In this document: in pieces, positions 8,632-17,945 of the stretch
Numbering within the stretch: the stretch's first letter is position 1
Layout of the letters: each line of letters opens with the position of its first letter
Source of the DNA: Gammaproteobacteria bacterium
GTDB taxonomy: Bacteria > Pseudomonadota > Gammaproteobacteria > Chromatiales > Chromatiaceae
Direction of reading: 5' to 3'
Assembly: GCA_020445315.1 (NCBI GenBank)
Contig: JAGRGW010000071.1
Coordinates: 1 to 42,690, forward strand
Length of the DNA: 42,690 nucleotides
The notes under the pieces: model-generated
What the model was told of the DNA's origin: nothing
What the model saw: only the letters and a program-made list of their open reading frames with translations
Database searches by the model: none
Translations under genes and position numbers: made by a program

Positions 8632-10209
8632 ATGAACGACCCTACTGGCGACAGCTTCCTGTTGCCGCAACGGACCGATCCGGAACGGCTGGCAAAGCTG
8701 GTTGGTGGCCCACAGCGTTGCGTGGTCGACGAATCGCTGAGTTTCGATCTGACGTTCTTCGACAGCTTCGACTGGCGATTGCACGCGGCCGGTTTGAGAT
8801 TGATGCGGCTGGTGTCTTCCGAGGGTGGCCTGCTGCGGTTGAAGCGCGAAGACGCCACCGAAGTGGTCGACCCGGTGGAGAGCGATGTCGAGCCGGCCTG
8901 GCCGGCGCAACTGCCTGGCGGCCTAATCCGTGAACAGGTTGCGGCGCTGCTGGAAATGCGTGTGCTGCTGCCGGTTGTCAGCGTGCATTGCCGCGTAACC
9001 GAACTGCGCGTGCTGAACGAAGACGCCAAGACCGTGGCGAGGCTGCAGTTCCTGGCGATGCAGTGTGATTCCGCTGCGACACAGGAACCACGCATGCTGT
9101 GGCCGCGCGTGCGGGTTTTGCCGGTGCTTGGCTACGAGAGCGAATGCCAGTGCCTCGTCGATCATTTTGCCGGCGAGATGGAGTGGCCGTACGCGCCGGC
9201 CTGCGTGTTCGACGAGTCAGTCGCGGCGATCGGCCGCGAGCCGGGCGACTACTCATCGAAGCTGACGCTCAAGCTCAAGCATCAGCAGCATGCCGTCGGC
9301 GCGCTGCGCAAGATACTGTTGACCCTGCTGGGGACGATCGAGCGTAACCTGGCAGGAACCCGGGCCAACCTCGATTCAGAGTTCCTGCACGACCTGCGGG
9401 TGGCGACCCGGCGGACGCGTTCGGCGCTGTCACAGGTCAAGCAGGTGCTGCCCGACAGTATCGTCGAAGACTACAAGCAGCGGTTCGGCTGGCTTGGCCA
9501 GGTCACCGGTCCGACCCGTGACCTGGATGTATTCCTGCTCGAGTTACCGCGCTACCGTGCCAGCCTGCCGGCGGCGATGGCGCACGATCTCGATGCTCTC
9601 GAGGCGCACCTTCTCGGCACGCACAAAACCGAGCAGGCCCGCCTGAAGCGCAAGCTGGGCAGTGCCGAGATGCGGACGCTGCTTGACGACTGGCGCGCGG
9701 TGCTGGAGGCCGACCCGCCGCCGGGTGACCCGGGCCTTTACGCCGACCTGCCGATCGAACTGGTCGCCGCACGACGTATCTGGCGCATGTACCGAAAGGT
9801 GATCAAGGCCGGCCGGGCCGTCACCACCGATGGTGCGCCGGAGGCGATGCACGAATTGCGCAAGGACTGCAAGAAACTGCGCTACCTGCTGGAGTTCTTC
9901 CGCAGCCTGTTTCCCGACAGCCACGTCAAGAAGATCGTGCGGGCACTGAAAAACCTGCTCGACATCCTCGGGGATTTCCAGGACCTGGAGGTGCAGGCAG
10001 ACGAGTTGCGTGGTTTTGCAGCCGCGTTCGCGCCCGACGATCCGGCCCGCCTGCGGACGGTGATGGCGATCGGGGCACTGGTCGCCGACCTGTTGCGTCA
10101 CCAGCAGGCAGCGCACGAGCGGTTCGCCGGTGCGTTCGCCGACTTCGATTCGGCCGGCAACCGCGCCGAGTTCAAGCGGCTTTTCAAAGCAGAGGAATCG
10201 TCAAGCTAG
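8632..10209 (+). CDS. CHAD-domain protein with CYTH-like N-terminus (polyphosphate-binding family)
   Basis: Residues about 215-515 form a CHAD domain: an alpha-helical domain with paired conserved basic motifs, here HDLRVATRRTRSAL (about 253) and MHELRKDCKKLRYLLEFF (about 406). CHAD domains are known to bind inorganic polyphosphate and to localise to polyphosphate granules. The first 200 residues (DLTFFDSFDWRLHAAGLRLM, RVTELRVLNEDAKTVARLQF) look like a degenerate CYTH fold, the usual partner of CHAD; the canonical ExExK start motif is not obvious, so triphosphatase activity is doubtful. There is no signal peptide or membrane segment. It is followed 7 nt later by a ParA-type ATPase, so the two are probably co-transcribed. 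Confidence 0.88.
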   Translation: MNDPTGDSFLLPQRTDPERLAKLVGGPQRCVVDESLSFDLTFFDSFDWRLHAAGLRLMRLVSSEGGLLRLKREDATEVVDPVESDVEPAWPAQLPGGLIREQVAALLEMRVLLPVVSVHCRVTELRVLNEDAKTVARLQFLAMQCDSAATQEPRMLWPRVRVLPVLGYESECQCLVDHFAGEMEWPYAPACVFDESVAAIGREPGDYSSKLTLKLKHQQHAVGALRKILLTLLGTIERNLAGTRANLDSEFLHDLRVATRRTRSALSQVKQVLPDSIVEDYKQRFGWLGQVTGPTRDLDVFLLELPRYRASLPAAMAHDLDALEAHLLGTHKTEQARLKRKLGSAEMRTLLDDWRAVLEADPPPGDPGLYADLPIELVAARRIWRMYRKVIKAGRAVTTDGAPEAMHELRKDCKKLRYLLEFFRSLFPDSHVKKIVRALKNLLDILGDFQDLEVQADELRGFAAAFAPDDPARLRTVMAIGALVADLLRHQQAAHERFAGAFADFDSAGNRAEFKRLFKAEESSS

Positions 10210-10216
10210 GACTTTC

Positions 10217-10990
10217 ATGAAGATTCTGGGCGTTTATAACATCAAGGGCGGCGTGGGCAAGACGGCCTCGGCCGTCAACATTGGCCATCTGGCCGCCAAG
10301 AGCGGACTGCGGACGCTGATCTGGGACCTCGATCCGCAGGCGGCGGCCACCTTCTACCTGCGCGTCAAGCCGAAGGTGAAGGGCAGCAACAAGCTGTTGC
10401 AGGGCAAGCGCGACCTGACCGACGTACTCAAGGGGTCGGATTATCCCAACCTCGACCTGCTGCCGGCCGACTTTTCCTACCGGAACATGGATCTGAAACT
10501 CGGCGAGAGCAAGAACCCCGCGGTGCGGCTGCTCAAACTGCTGCGGCCGCTGTCAGAGCGGTACGACGTCGTCGTGCTTGACTGCCCGCCGAGTATTTCG
10601 CTGGTGTCTGAGAACATCTTCCGCGCCGCCGATGCGCTGCTGTTGCCGACGATCCCGACGACGCTGTCATTGCGCACGATGAACCAGTTGCTCGATTTCA
10701 TCGAGGGTCACAAGCTGCAGACGCCGGTGTACACCTTTTATTCGATGGTGGACCGTCGCAAGAAACTGCACCTCGAGGTCATCGCGAGCCGGGGTGATCC
10801 ACGCTGCACCGTACTCGAGACGGTGATTCCCTATGCCAGCGAAGTCGAACGCATGGGGTTGGAGCGACGGCCCGTCACCGACTTCGCGCGCAGCTCACCG
10901 GCGGGCCGTGCCTACGAGGCACTGTGGAACGAGATTCGGCAGCAGGTTGGCGGCATGAAGCCACAGCGGATTGCGCAGTACCCGTTATGA
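10217..10990 (+). CDS. ParA/MinD-family ATPase paired with the CHAD gene
   Basis: A 257-residue cytoplasmic ATPase. The start is the ATG at 10217; the open frame upstream lies inside the CHAD gene and is not family-like. The N-terminus has the deviant Walker A KGGVGKT (signature Lys 10, P-loop Lys 15), then WDLDPQAAATF (A' motif) and VVVLDCPPSISLV (Walker B). These are the marks of ParA ATPases that form ATP-dependent dimers and position DNA or other cargo. No ParB-like gene or parS site is seen nearby, and the only close partner is the CHAD gene 7 nt upstream, so chromosome segregation is unlikely to be its role. Positioning of a CHAD-coated polyphosphate granule is inferred. Confidence 0.92.
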   Translation: MKILGVYNIKGGVGKTASAVNIGHLAAKSGLRTLIWDLDPQAAATFYLRVKPKVKGSNKLLQGKRDLTDVLKGSDYPNLDLLPADFSYRNMDLKLGESKNPAVRLLKLLRPLSERYDVVVLDCPPSISLVSENIFRAADALLLPTIPTTLSLRTMNQLLDFIEGHKLQTPVYTFYSMVDRRKKLHLEVIASRGDPRCTVLETVIPYASEVERMGLERRPVTDFARSSPAGRAYEALWNEIRQQVGGMKPQRIAQYPL

Positions 10991-11037
10991 GGTGGCTCGT
11001 GGCGCCGGGGTCTGCCTGAATCGATCGTTCCGCCGGA

Positions 11038-13227
11038 TCAGCCGATCTGTCGCAGCAGGGTCTCGATCTTTTCGCGCTGATCCGGGTCCTCCGCGACGGC
11101 CAGCGCCTGGTGGAGCATGTCCCGGGCACCATCCTGGTCACCGATCTCGAGGTAGGCGCGGGCGAGGTCCAGGCTCATCGTGAAGGTGTCGTCGTCCAGT
11201 TGCTCGCGCGCGAGCGGTTCGTCGAGCGACAGGTCGGCGGCCTCGCTGAGTTGGTCGACGGGTATCGTGTCTTCGAGCGGGTCCAGGTTGAGTTTCGACT
11301 GGGTGGAAGGTGCCGGCTCGCGAGCATTCTTCAGCTGATCGTCGAGCTCTGTCAGGATGCTCGGCAGGTCGTCGTCTTCGAGGGAGCCCTGGTTGTTGGT
11401 GGCAGCACGGCTGCTGCCCGCATCGAGTTCCGCCACCCAGGAGGCCAGGTCGTCATCGTCGAATGCGGGAGCGGCTTCGGGCGGCGGTGCCTGCCGTGCC
11501 GGCCGGTCTGCCGCCGCGCTTCGGTTTGAGCCCGTAGCCTTGGCCGATTCCTGTGCCCGCTCTTCGGCCAGCTGATCCATGATCGACTCGACGTCGAGTT
11601 CCGGATCCGTGTCGTCGAGCGGCGGCAGTTCGATACTTTCCTCCGCTACTGCCGCTTCGCGCGCTGCGGATGCCTGTGCGCGGTGCATATCGCTCGCCGC
11701 GGCACGCATTTGCGGCTGCGATGGCGTGGTGGGCTCGGTCGTCGCCTGGTAGGCGTCCAGCGCCTGCTCCGCCGTTGGCAACGTCGCGATGGCGTCTTCC
11801 TGTTCCGACCGGCGAAATACCAGGATCAGCGCACTCAGGCCGGCCAGGCCCAGCAGCACCCAGGCCAGCCAGGCGTACTGCTCGTGCAGCGGCTTGACGG
11901 GTACGGGCGGGGTCGCCTCGATTCGCGTGGTGATTCCATCGTTCGCGGGTTGTTCGACAGCGGCAACCTGCGGCGCGGCGATGCCGGTTTTCGCGGCTTC
12001 GTCGACGGCCTCGGGTACCGCCGGGCGAACCGGCTCGGGCGGCGCCGGCTCAGCCTCGCGGGCAGCGGCGCGGATGGCCTCCTGGGCCGAGACCTCGGAC
12101 TGCAGCGCCAGGATCTGGGCGTCTTTCAGCTCGACGAGTTTCTGCAGGCGATCGAGTTCCGACTCCATGCGTTCGAGGCGTGCCTCGATGGCATCGGTCG
12201 TGATCCGGTTGCTCTCGACCTCTTCCATCGTGACCAGGAGCTGCTCCTTGATCGCCTGGTCGCTGCCTTCGTCGATTTTTTCCTTGCCTTTCTCGCCGAC
12301 GATGCGCAACTGCACGTCGTCTTCGGTCGGCCGGGCAGCCGTCGGCGTGGTTGTCTCGGCGACGGGCGGTGTCTCGCTGCCGGCGCCATCTTCTGCCGGT
12401 CGCGTTGTCGGAGCCGGTGAGGTGACGGCGGGAGTGGCCGGTTCCACCGTGCGCGGCGATGTCGCAACCGGCGCACGCCAGCGACGGACCTGTTCGCTGA
12501 ATTCGCGCCGCGCCGTGGCCGCGTCCATCTCTTCGATGAAGCTGCGTGTCGGTATCGTCAGGCGCGCACCGGCGCGAAGCTGGTTGACGTTGCCGTCTAT
12601 GAAGGCCTGCGGGTTCGCGCGCAGAAGGGCCATCGCCATCTGCCGCGTGGTGATGCCGCTTGGCTTGAGTTTCTTGGCGATCGGCCACAGCGTCTCGCCG
12701 CGCTGAACCGGTCCGTACACCGTACCGGCGGCAGCGGCTGCCGGCGGCGGAGTCGGTCGCCTGACCGGCGTCGCCGTGCGCGTCACGCTGGCCGTCTTGA
12801 CGACCGGGGCCGGTCTGCCCGGAGGGTCGAGCAGCAGCGTGTACTGGCGAATCAACTGGCCACCGGGCCAGGCCATCAGCAGCGGGAAGTCGAGGAAGGG
12901 TTCGTTGACCGGTCGCGAGGTGGTCGCGCGCACGACCCAGTTGCCATCGTCCTGCACGATGGCGAACTCCATGCTGGCGAGCAGTCGCGTGTAGTTCACG
13001 CCGAGCCGGTCGAAGACGGCCTGGTCGGCCAGCCGCAGACGCAGTTCTTCGTGCTGCCCGGGCGCGAGGCCTATCAGCGGGATCTCGACGTCGAGTGGCT
13101 GGTTGAGGTACGACAGCACCTTGGCCTGTCCGAGCGTCACGGCCAGCGCCGGATTGCCGGAAAGCATCACGACCAGGAGCAAGACACCCGCGAACGGTGT
13201 CACCAGTGAATACAGTCTGCTTCGCAT
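11038..13227 (-). CDS. fimV: FimV/HubP-family polar hub protein
   Basis: A 729-residue inner-membrane protein. Residues 1-29 are a signal peptide (ending NPALA), about 30-137 the FimV N-terminal domain (TLGQAKVLSYLNQPLDVEIP), and about 170-227 a LysM-type peptidoglycan-binding domain (QRGETLWPIAKKLKPSG). A coiled coil with EARLERMESELDRLQKLVEL is followed by a transmembrane segment WLAWVLLGLAGLSALILVF and an acidic cytoplasmic region. The C-terminal FimV motif is LDLARAYLEIGDQDGARDML. FimV/HubP proteins mark the pole and organise type IV pili, flagella and chemoreceptors, and recruit ParA-like ATPases. It is convergent with the ParA-type gene. Confidence 0.93.
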   Translation of the reverse strand: MRSRLYSLVTPFAGVLLLVVMLSGNPALAVTLGQAKVLSYLNQPLDVEIPLIGLAPGQHEELRLRLADQAVFDRLGVNYTRLLASMEFAIVQDDGNWVVRATTSRPVNEPFLDFPLLMAWPGGQLIRQYTLLLDPPGRPAPVVKTASVTRTATPVRRPTPPPAAAAAGTVYGPVQRGETLWPIAKKLKPSGITTRQMAMALLRANPQAFIDGNVNQLRAGARLTIPTRSFIEEMDAATARREFSEQVRRWRAPVATSPRTVEPATPAVTSPAPTTRPAEDGAGSETPPVAETTTPTAARPTEDDVQLRIVGEKGKEKIDEGSDQAIKEQLLVTMEEVESNRITTDAIEARLERMESELDRLQKLVELKDAQILALQSEVSAQEAIRAAAREAEPAPPEPVRPAVPEAVDEAAKTGIAAPQVAAVEQPANDGITTRIEATPPVPVKPLHEQYAWLAWVLLGLAGLSALILVFRRSEQEDAIATLPTAEQALDAYQATTEPTTPSQPQMRAAASDMHRAQASAAREAAVAEESIELPPLDDTDPELDVESIMDQLAEERAQESAKATGSNRSAAADRPARQAPPPEAAPAFDDDDLASWVAELDAGSSRAATNNQGSLEDDDLPSILTELDDQLKNAREPAPSTQSKLNLDPLEDTIPVDQLSEAADLSLDEPLAREQLDDDTFTMSLDLARAYLEIGDQDGARDMLHQALAVAEDPDQREKIETLLRQIG

Positions 13228-14639
<1,412 letters not shown>

Positions 14640-14643
14640 CAGG

Positions 14644-15798
14644 TTGATCCCCTATGCTCGCCAGAGCATTGACCAGGCGGATATCGACGCGGTCGTAGAC
14701 GTGCTCCGTGGAGACTGGCTGACGCAGGGGCCGGCTGTTGAACGGTTCGAGCAGTCTTTGGCGGGATACTGTGGAGCGAGTGCGGCCGTCGCGGTTTCCA
14801 GTGGTACTGCGGCCCTGCATCTTGCCTGTCGAGCCCTGGATTTCGGTCCGGGTGACGTGTTGTGGACCTCGCCCATCACTTTCGTATCGTCGGCAAACTG
14901 CGCGCTTTTTTGCGGGGGTGACGTCGATTTCGTCGATATTGACGAGCGGACCCGCAACCTGTGTCCACGCGCTCTTGCAACCAAGCTCGAGGCGGCGGAA
15001 CAGTCCGGCACGCTGCCGAAGATCGTCATACCCGTGCATTTTGCCGGTCAGTCCTGCGATATGGGCGAGATCTGGCAGCTGTCGCAGAGATACGGTTTTC
15101 GGATCATCGAGGATGCCTCGCATGCCCTTGGTGGCAGTTATCGCGGGGTGCCGACAGGGAACTGTCACCACGCCGATATCACGATCTTCAGTTTCCACCC
15201 GGTGAAATCGATCACGACGGGGGAGGGTGGGGCTGTCGTCTGCCGGGATGTTGGATTGGCCGACAGGGCGAGGCGCTTGCGTTCGCACGGTATTACCCGT
15301 GACCCCGCCAGCCTGACGGGTGACTGCCACGGGGGCTGGTACTACGAACAGTTGGAGCTCGGCTTCAATTACCGGACGACGGACCTCCAGGCGGCGCTCG
15401 GCGTGAGTCAATTGAACAGGCTGGACAGCTTTGTCGCCCGGCGGCGTTCGCTGGCGCAACGTTACGACGAACTGTTGGTCGGATTGCCGCTGCAGCGACC
15501 ATGGCAGCATCCCGACACGGCATCGGCATTCCATCTCTATCCGGTGCGCTTCGATGGCGGAAGCGAGACGCGTCGAAAGGTTTTCGACCGCTTTGCTGCC
15601 GCGGGCATCCGGTCGCAGGTTCACTATATTCCGGTCCACCTGCAGCCGTTTTACCGTGAGCGCGGTTTCCGTCCGGGTGATTTCCCGGTGTCCGAGCTTT
15701 ACTACGAGGGAGCGCTCAGCCTGCCATTGTTTCCTGGCTTGTCGGAACCGGAACAAGACGAAGTCGTGCATGTGCTGAAAGAGGCCATCGATCGTTGA
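14644..15798 (+). CDS. pseC: UDP-4-amino-4,6-dideoxy-AltNAc transaminase PseC
   Basis: PLP-dependent DegT/DnrJ/EryC1 aminotransferase of 384 residues that aminates C4 of the PseB product. It begins IPYARQSIDQADIDAVVDVL and has WLTQGP, the SSGTAALHLA phosphate-binding segment (about 52-61), EDASHALGGSY (Asp157) and the PLP lysine in SFHPVKSITTGEGG (Lys188). The start is TTG at 14644; it is supported by GAGGAGG ending 9 nt upstream and by an N-terminus that aligns with PseC from its first residues. It lies directly after pseB, which separates it from general DegT enzymes. The downstream gene overlaps its stop codon. Confidence 0.95.
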   Translation: MIPYARQSIDQADIDAVVDVLRGDWLTQGPAVERFEQSLAGYCGASAAVAVSSGTAALHLACRALDFGPGDVLWTSPITFVSSANCALFCGGDVDFVDIDERTRNLCPRALATKLEAAEQSGTLPKIVIPVHFAGQSCDMGEIWQLSQRYGFRIIEDASHALGGSYRGVPTGNCHHADITIFSFHPVKSITTGEGGAVVCRDVGLADRARRLRSHGITRDPASLTGDCHGGWYYEQLELGFNYRTTDLQAALGVSQLNRLDSFVARRRSLAQRYDELLVGLPLQRPWQHPDTASAFHLYPVRFDGGSETRRKVFDRFAAAGIRSQVHYIPVHLQPFYRERGFRPGDFPVSELYYEGALSLPLFPGLSEPEQDEVVHVLKEAIDR

Positions 15799-17126
15799 AA
15801 CCTTACAGCGATGCGCTACTGGGCGAGCTTTTCGATCAACTTTTTCCTGTCTGCCGCAGTATAACCGGGCCGGGCCTGCGCCAGAGTCTCGGACTTTTCG
15901 CCGAGTGGATGCCGCTCTCGTTCGAACAGGTTCCGACCGGCACCGACATATTCGATTGGACGGTACCCAGCGAGTGGCATATTCATGGCGCGCGCCTGAC
16001 CGGTCCGGATGGACGGGTTATTGTCGATTTCGCCGACAACAACCTGCATGTCGTCAACTATGCCGAGCCTGTCGACCGGCACATGTCGCTGCAGGCGTTG
16101 CAGCCTCACCTGTATTCGTTGCCCGACCTGCCGCAGGCTGTCCCGTACGTGACCAGCTATTACCGCAGGAACTGGGGATTCTGCCTGGCGGACGATCAGC
16201 GACAGCGGTTGTCAGATGGTGACTACCACGTATGGATCGACAGCGAGTTCGTCGACGGTGGTCTCGACTTTGCGCACTGCCTGGTTCCGGGGGAGTCGGA
16301 GCAGGAGATTTTACTCAGTTCGTACCTTTGTCATCCGTCCATGGCAAACAACGAGTTGAGTGGTCCACTCGTCCTGCTGGGTTTGTATCACCGTATCCGG
16401 AGCTGGCCACGACGGCGCTACAGTTACCGGTTCCTGCTGAACCCGGAAACGATCGGCAGCCTGTGCTTTCTTTCACGACACCATGAACATCTGTCGAAGG
16501 TATTGGCTGGTGGCCTGGTACTCACGTGCCTGGGCGGACCGAGCCAGGGACTTTCGTACAAGGCAAGCCGGCAGGGAAAGGGGCTCATCGACCGCGTCGT
16601 CCAGCATGTGATGGCCCACGACGACAGCTGGTCATGTCGACCGTTCACGCCCGAGCACGGGTCGGACGAGCGGCAGTACTGCTCCCCCGGATTCAACTTG
16701 CCAGTGGGCAACATCACCCGCACGACCTATGGCAGTTACCCCGGGTATCACAACTCGTTGGACGACAAGCAGTTCATGGACATCGCACAGGTTGTGAACT
16801 CGATCGACAGGATCGAATCCCTGCTGCGCTCGGTCGAAATAGGGGGCGTGTTCGCAAACACGAAGCCGTATGGTGAACCGCACTTGTCGAAGTATGCCCT
16901 CTATCCAACGGAGAACAGCTCAAAGACCCGCTCGATGTCGGCGGATTGCCTCGAAGACGGCCGGCGTCGCCTGAACCTGGTGTTGCAGGTGCTGTCACAC
17001 TGTGACGGTACCCGGTGTCTCGTCGAGCTTGCGGATACGTTGGGTATGCCCCTGGAGCAATTGTCCCCGGTCGTGGAGACGCTCGAACACAATCGCCTGT
17101 TGTGCGCGGGTTCGGCATGTCGGTGA
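15795..17126 (+). CDS. DUF4910/DUF2172 aminopeptidase-like protein with winged-helix tail
   Basis: A 443-residue soluble protein of the DUF4910 family: an M28-like zinc aminopeptidase fold interrupted by a DUF2172 domain, with a C-terminal winged helix. Seen are the N-terminal LFPVCRSITGPGLRQSL, the metal-binding-type LCHPSMANNELSGPLVLLG (about 180), NPETIGSLCFLSRH, GSDERQYCSPG and SYPGYHNSLDD. The tail (LVELADTLGMPLEQLSPVVE) looks like a winged helix. The start is TTG at 15795, overlapping the pseC stop as TTGA; the N-terminal SITG motif requires this start because the next Met is about residue 38. Substrate and role are unknown. Members often occur in surface-sugar loci, so deacylation or amide cleavage on a sugar intermediate is possible, but this is inference. 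Confidence 0.85.
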   Translation: MKPYSDALLGELFDQLFPVCRSITGPGLRQSLGLFAEWMPLSFEQVPTGTDIFDWTVPSEWHIHGARLTGPDGRVIVDFADNNLHVVNYAEPVDRHMSLQALQPHLYSLPDLPQAVPYVTSYYRRNWGFCLADDQRQRLSDGDYHVWIDSEFVDGGLDFAHCLVPGESEQEILLSSYLCHPSMANNELSGPLVLLGLYHRIRSWPRRRYSYRFLLNPETIGSLCFLSRHHEHLSKVLAGGLVLTCLGGPSQGLSYKASRQGKGLIDRVVQHVMAHDDSWSCRPFTPEHGSDERQYCSPGFNLPVGNITRTTYGSYPGYHNSLDDKQFMDIAQVVNSIDRIESLLRSVEIGGVFANTKPYGEPHLSKYALYPTENSSKTRSMSADCLEDGRRRLNLVLQVLSHCDGTRCLVELADTLGMPLEQLSPVVETLEHNRLLCAGSACR

Positions 17127-17917
17127 TTCTTGTGACCGGTGATCATCCGCGCCACAGGTACCTGGCGAATGCCCTCGGTGGCGCCGGCCTGCTAAAGGCG
17201 CTGGTCGTCGAAGGCAGGGAGAAAATGAATCCCAAGGCCCCCGAAGGAATAACGGCCAGGTTGAGTGCCTTGTTCGATCATCATTTCGACAAGCGCCGGC
17301 TTGCCGAAGAGCGGCATTTCGGTGACGCGTCGGTAGCTTTTCCGAAGGTGCCGACGATGGTCACCGACATGGCGCATCTCAACGCCGCCGAAGTCAGGGA
17401 TTTCCTTGGCTGCCACAAGGCATCCGTGTTGCTGAGCTATGGCGTCCACATGCTGGCCGAACCGACACTGCGGGCTGCCAAGGTCGATTATCGCTGGAAC
17501 CTGCATGGCGGTCTGTCGCCGTGGTACCGCGGATGCATTACGCATTTCTGGCCGAGTTATTTGCTCGAGCCACAAATGACAGGCTGCACCATTCACGAGC
17601 TGACGGCGGAACTGGATTTTGGGCCCGTTGTTCAACAGAGCGTGGCCGACCTGGTCCCGGGAGATGGGCTGCATGATCTTTCCTGTCGTGCCGTGAAAAA
17701 GGCGATTGACCAGCTGCCCGCCCTGATAAGCGCTGCCGGAAAAAACGCTATTTCATCCGTATCGCATCGTACGACCGGTCGTTTGTGGCGCGCGGCCGAT
17801 TGGCGACCTGAGCACCTGGAAGTGATCTATTCGCTTTACCAGGACCAGATCGTGGACCGATACCTTGCCGGCGAGTTGGTGCAATCTGAACCCAGGTTGA
17901 TCGTACAGCGGTGTTGA
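17117..17917 (+). CDS. Sugar N-formyltransferase (formyl-THF dependent family)
   Basis: A 266-residue cytoplasmic formyltransferase. The start ATG at 17117 overlaps the previous gene by 10 nt; the upstream open frame lies inside that gene. The core carries WNLHGGLSPWYRG, matching the family N-x-H and LSPxxxG motif (Asn128, His130), and ELDFGPVV with Asp167. The Asn/His/Asp triad and spacing agree with 10-formyltetrahydrofolate-dependent transferases. It has no methionyl-tRNA formyltransferase C-terminal domain, so a small amino-sugar acceptor is likely. It sits between PseC, which makes the 4-amino sugar, and PseI, where PseH (N-acetyltransferase) would be expected, so it may form the 4-formamido intermediate and finally 7-N-formyl pseudaminic acid. 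Confidence 0.85.
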   Translation: MSVILVTGDHPRHRYLANALGGAGLLKALVVEGREKMNPKAPEGITARLSALFDHHFDKRRLAEERHFGDASVAFPKVPTMVTDMAHLNAAEVRDFLGCHKASVLLSYGVHMLAEPTLRAAKVDYRWNLHGGLSPWYRGCITHFWPSYLLEPQMTGCTIHELTAELDFGPVVQQSVADLVPGDGLHDLSCRAVKKAIDQLPALISAAGKNAISSVSHRTTGRLWRAADWRPEHLEVIYSLYQDQIVDRYLAGELVQSEPRLIVQRC

Positions 17918-17945
17918 ACTTCAGATATGTCAGGGGGGAAGTTCG

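Noticed and set aside
11683-12706. Long plus-strand open frames inside fimV
   Set aside because: They lie opposite FimV, whose signal peptide, LysM and C-terminal motif are clear; the opposite translations are low-complexity Arg/Ala/Ser.
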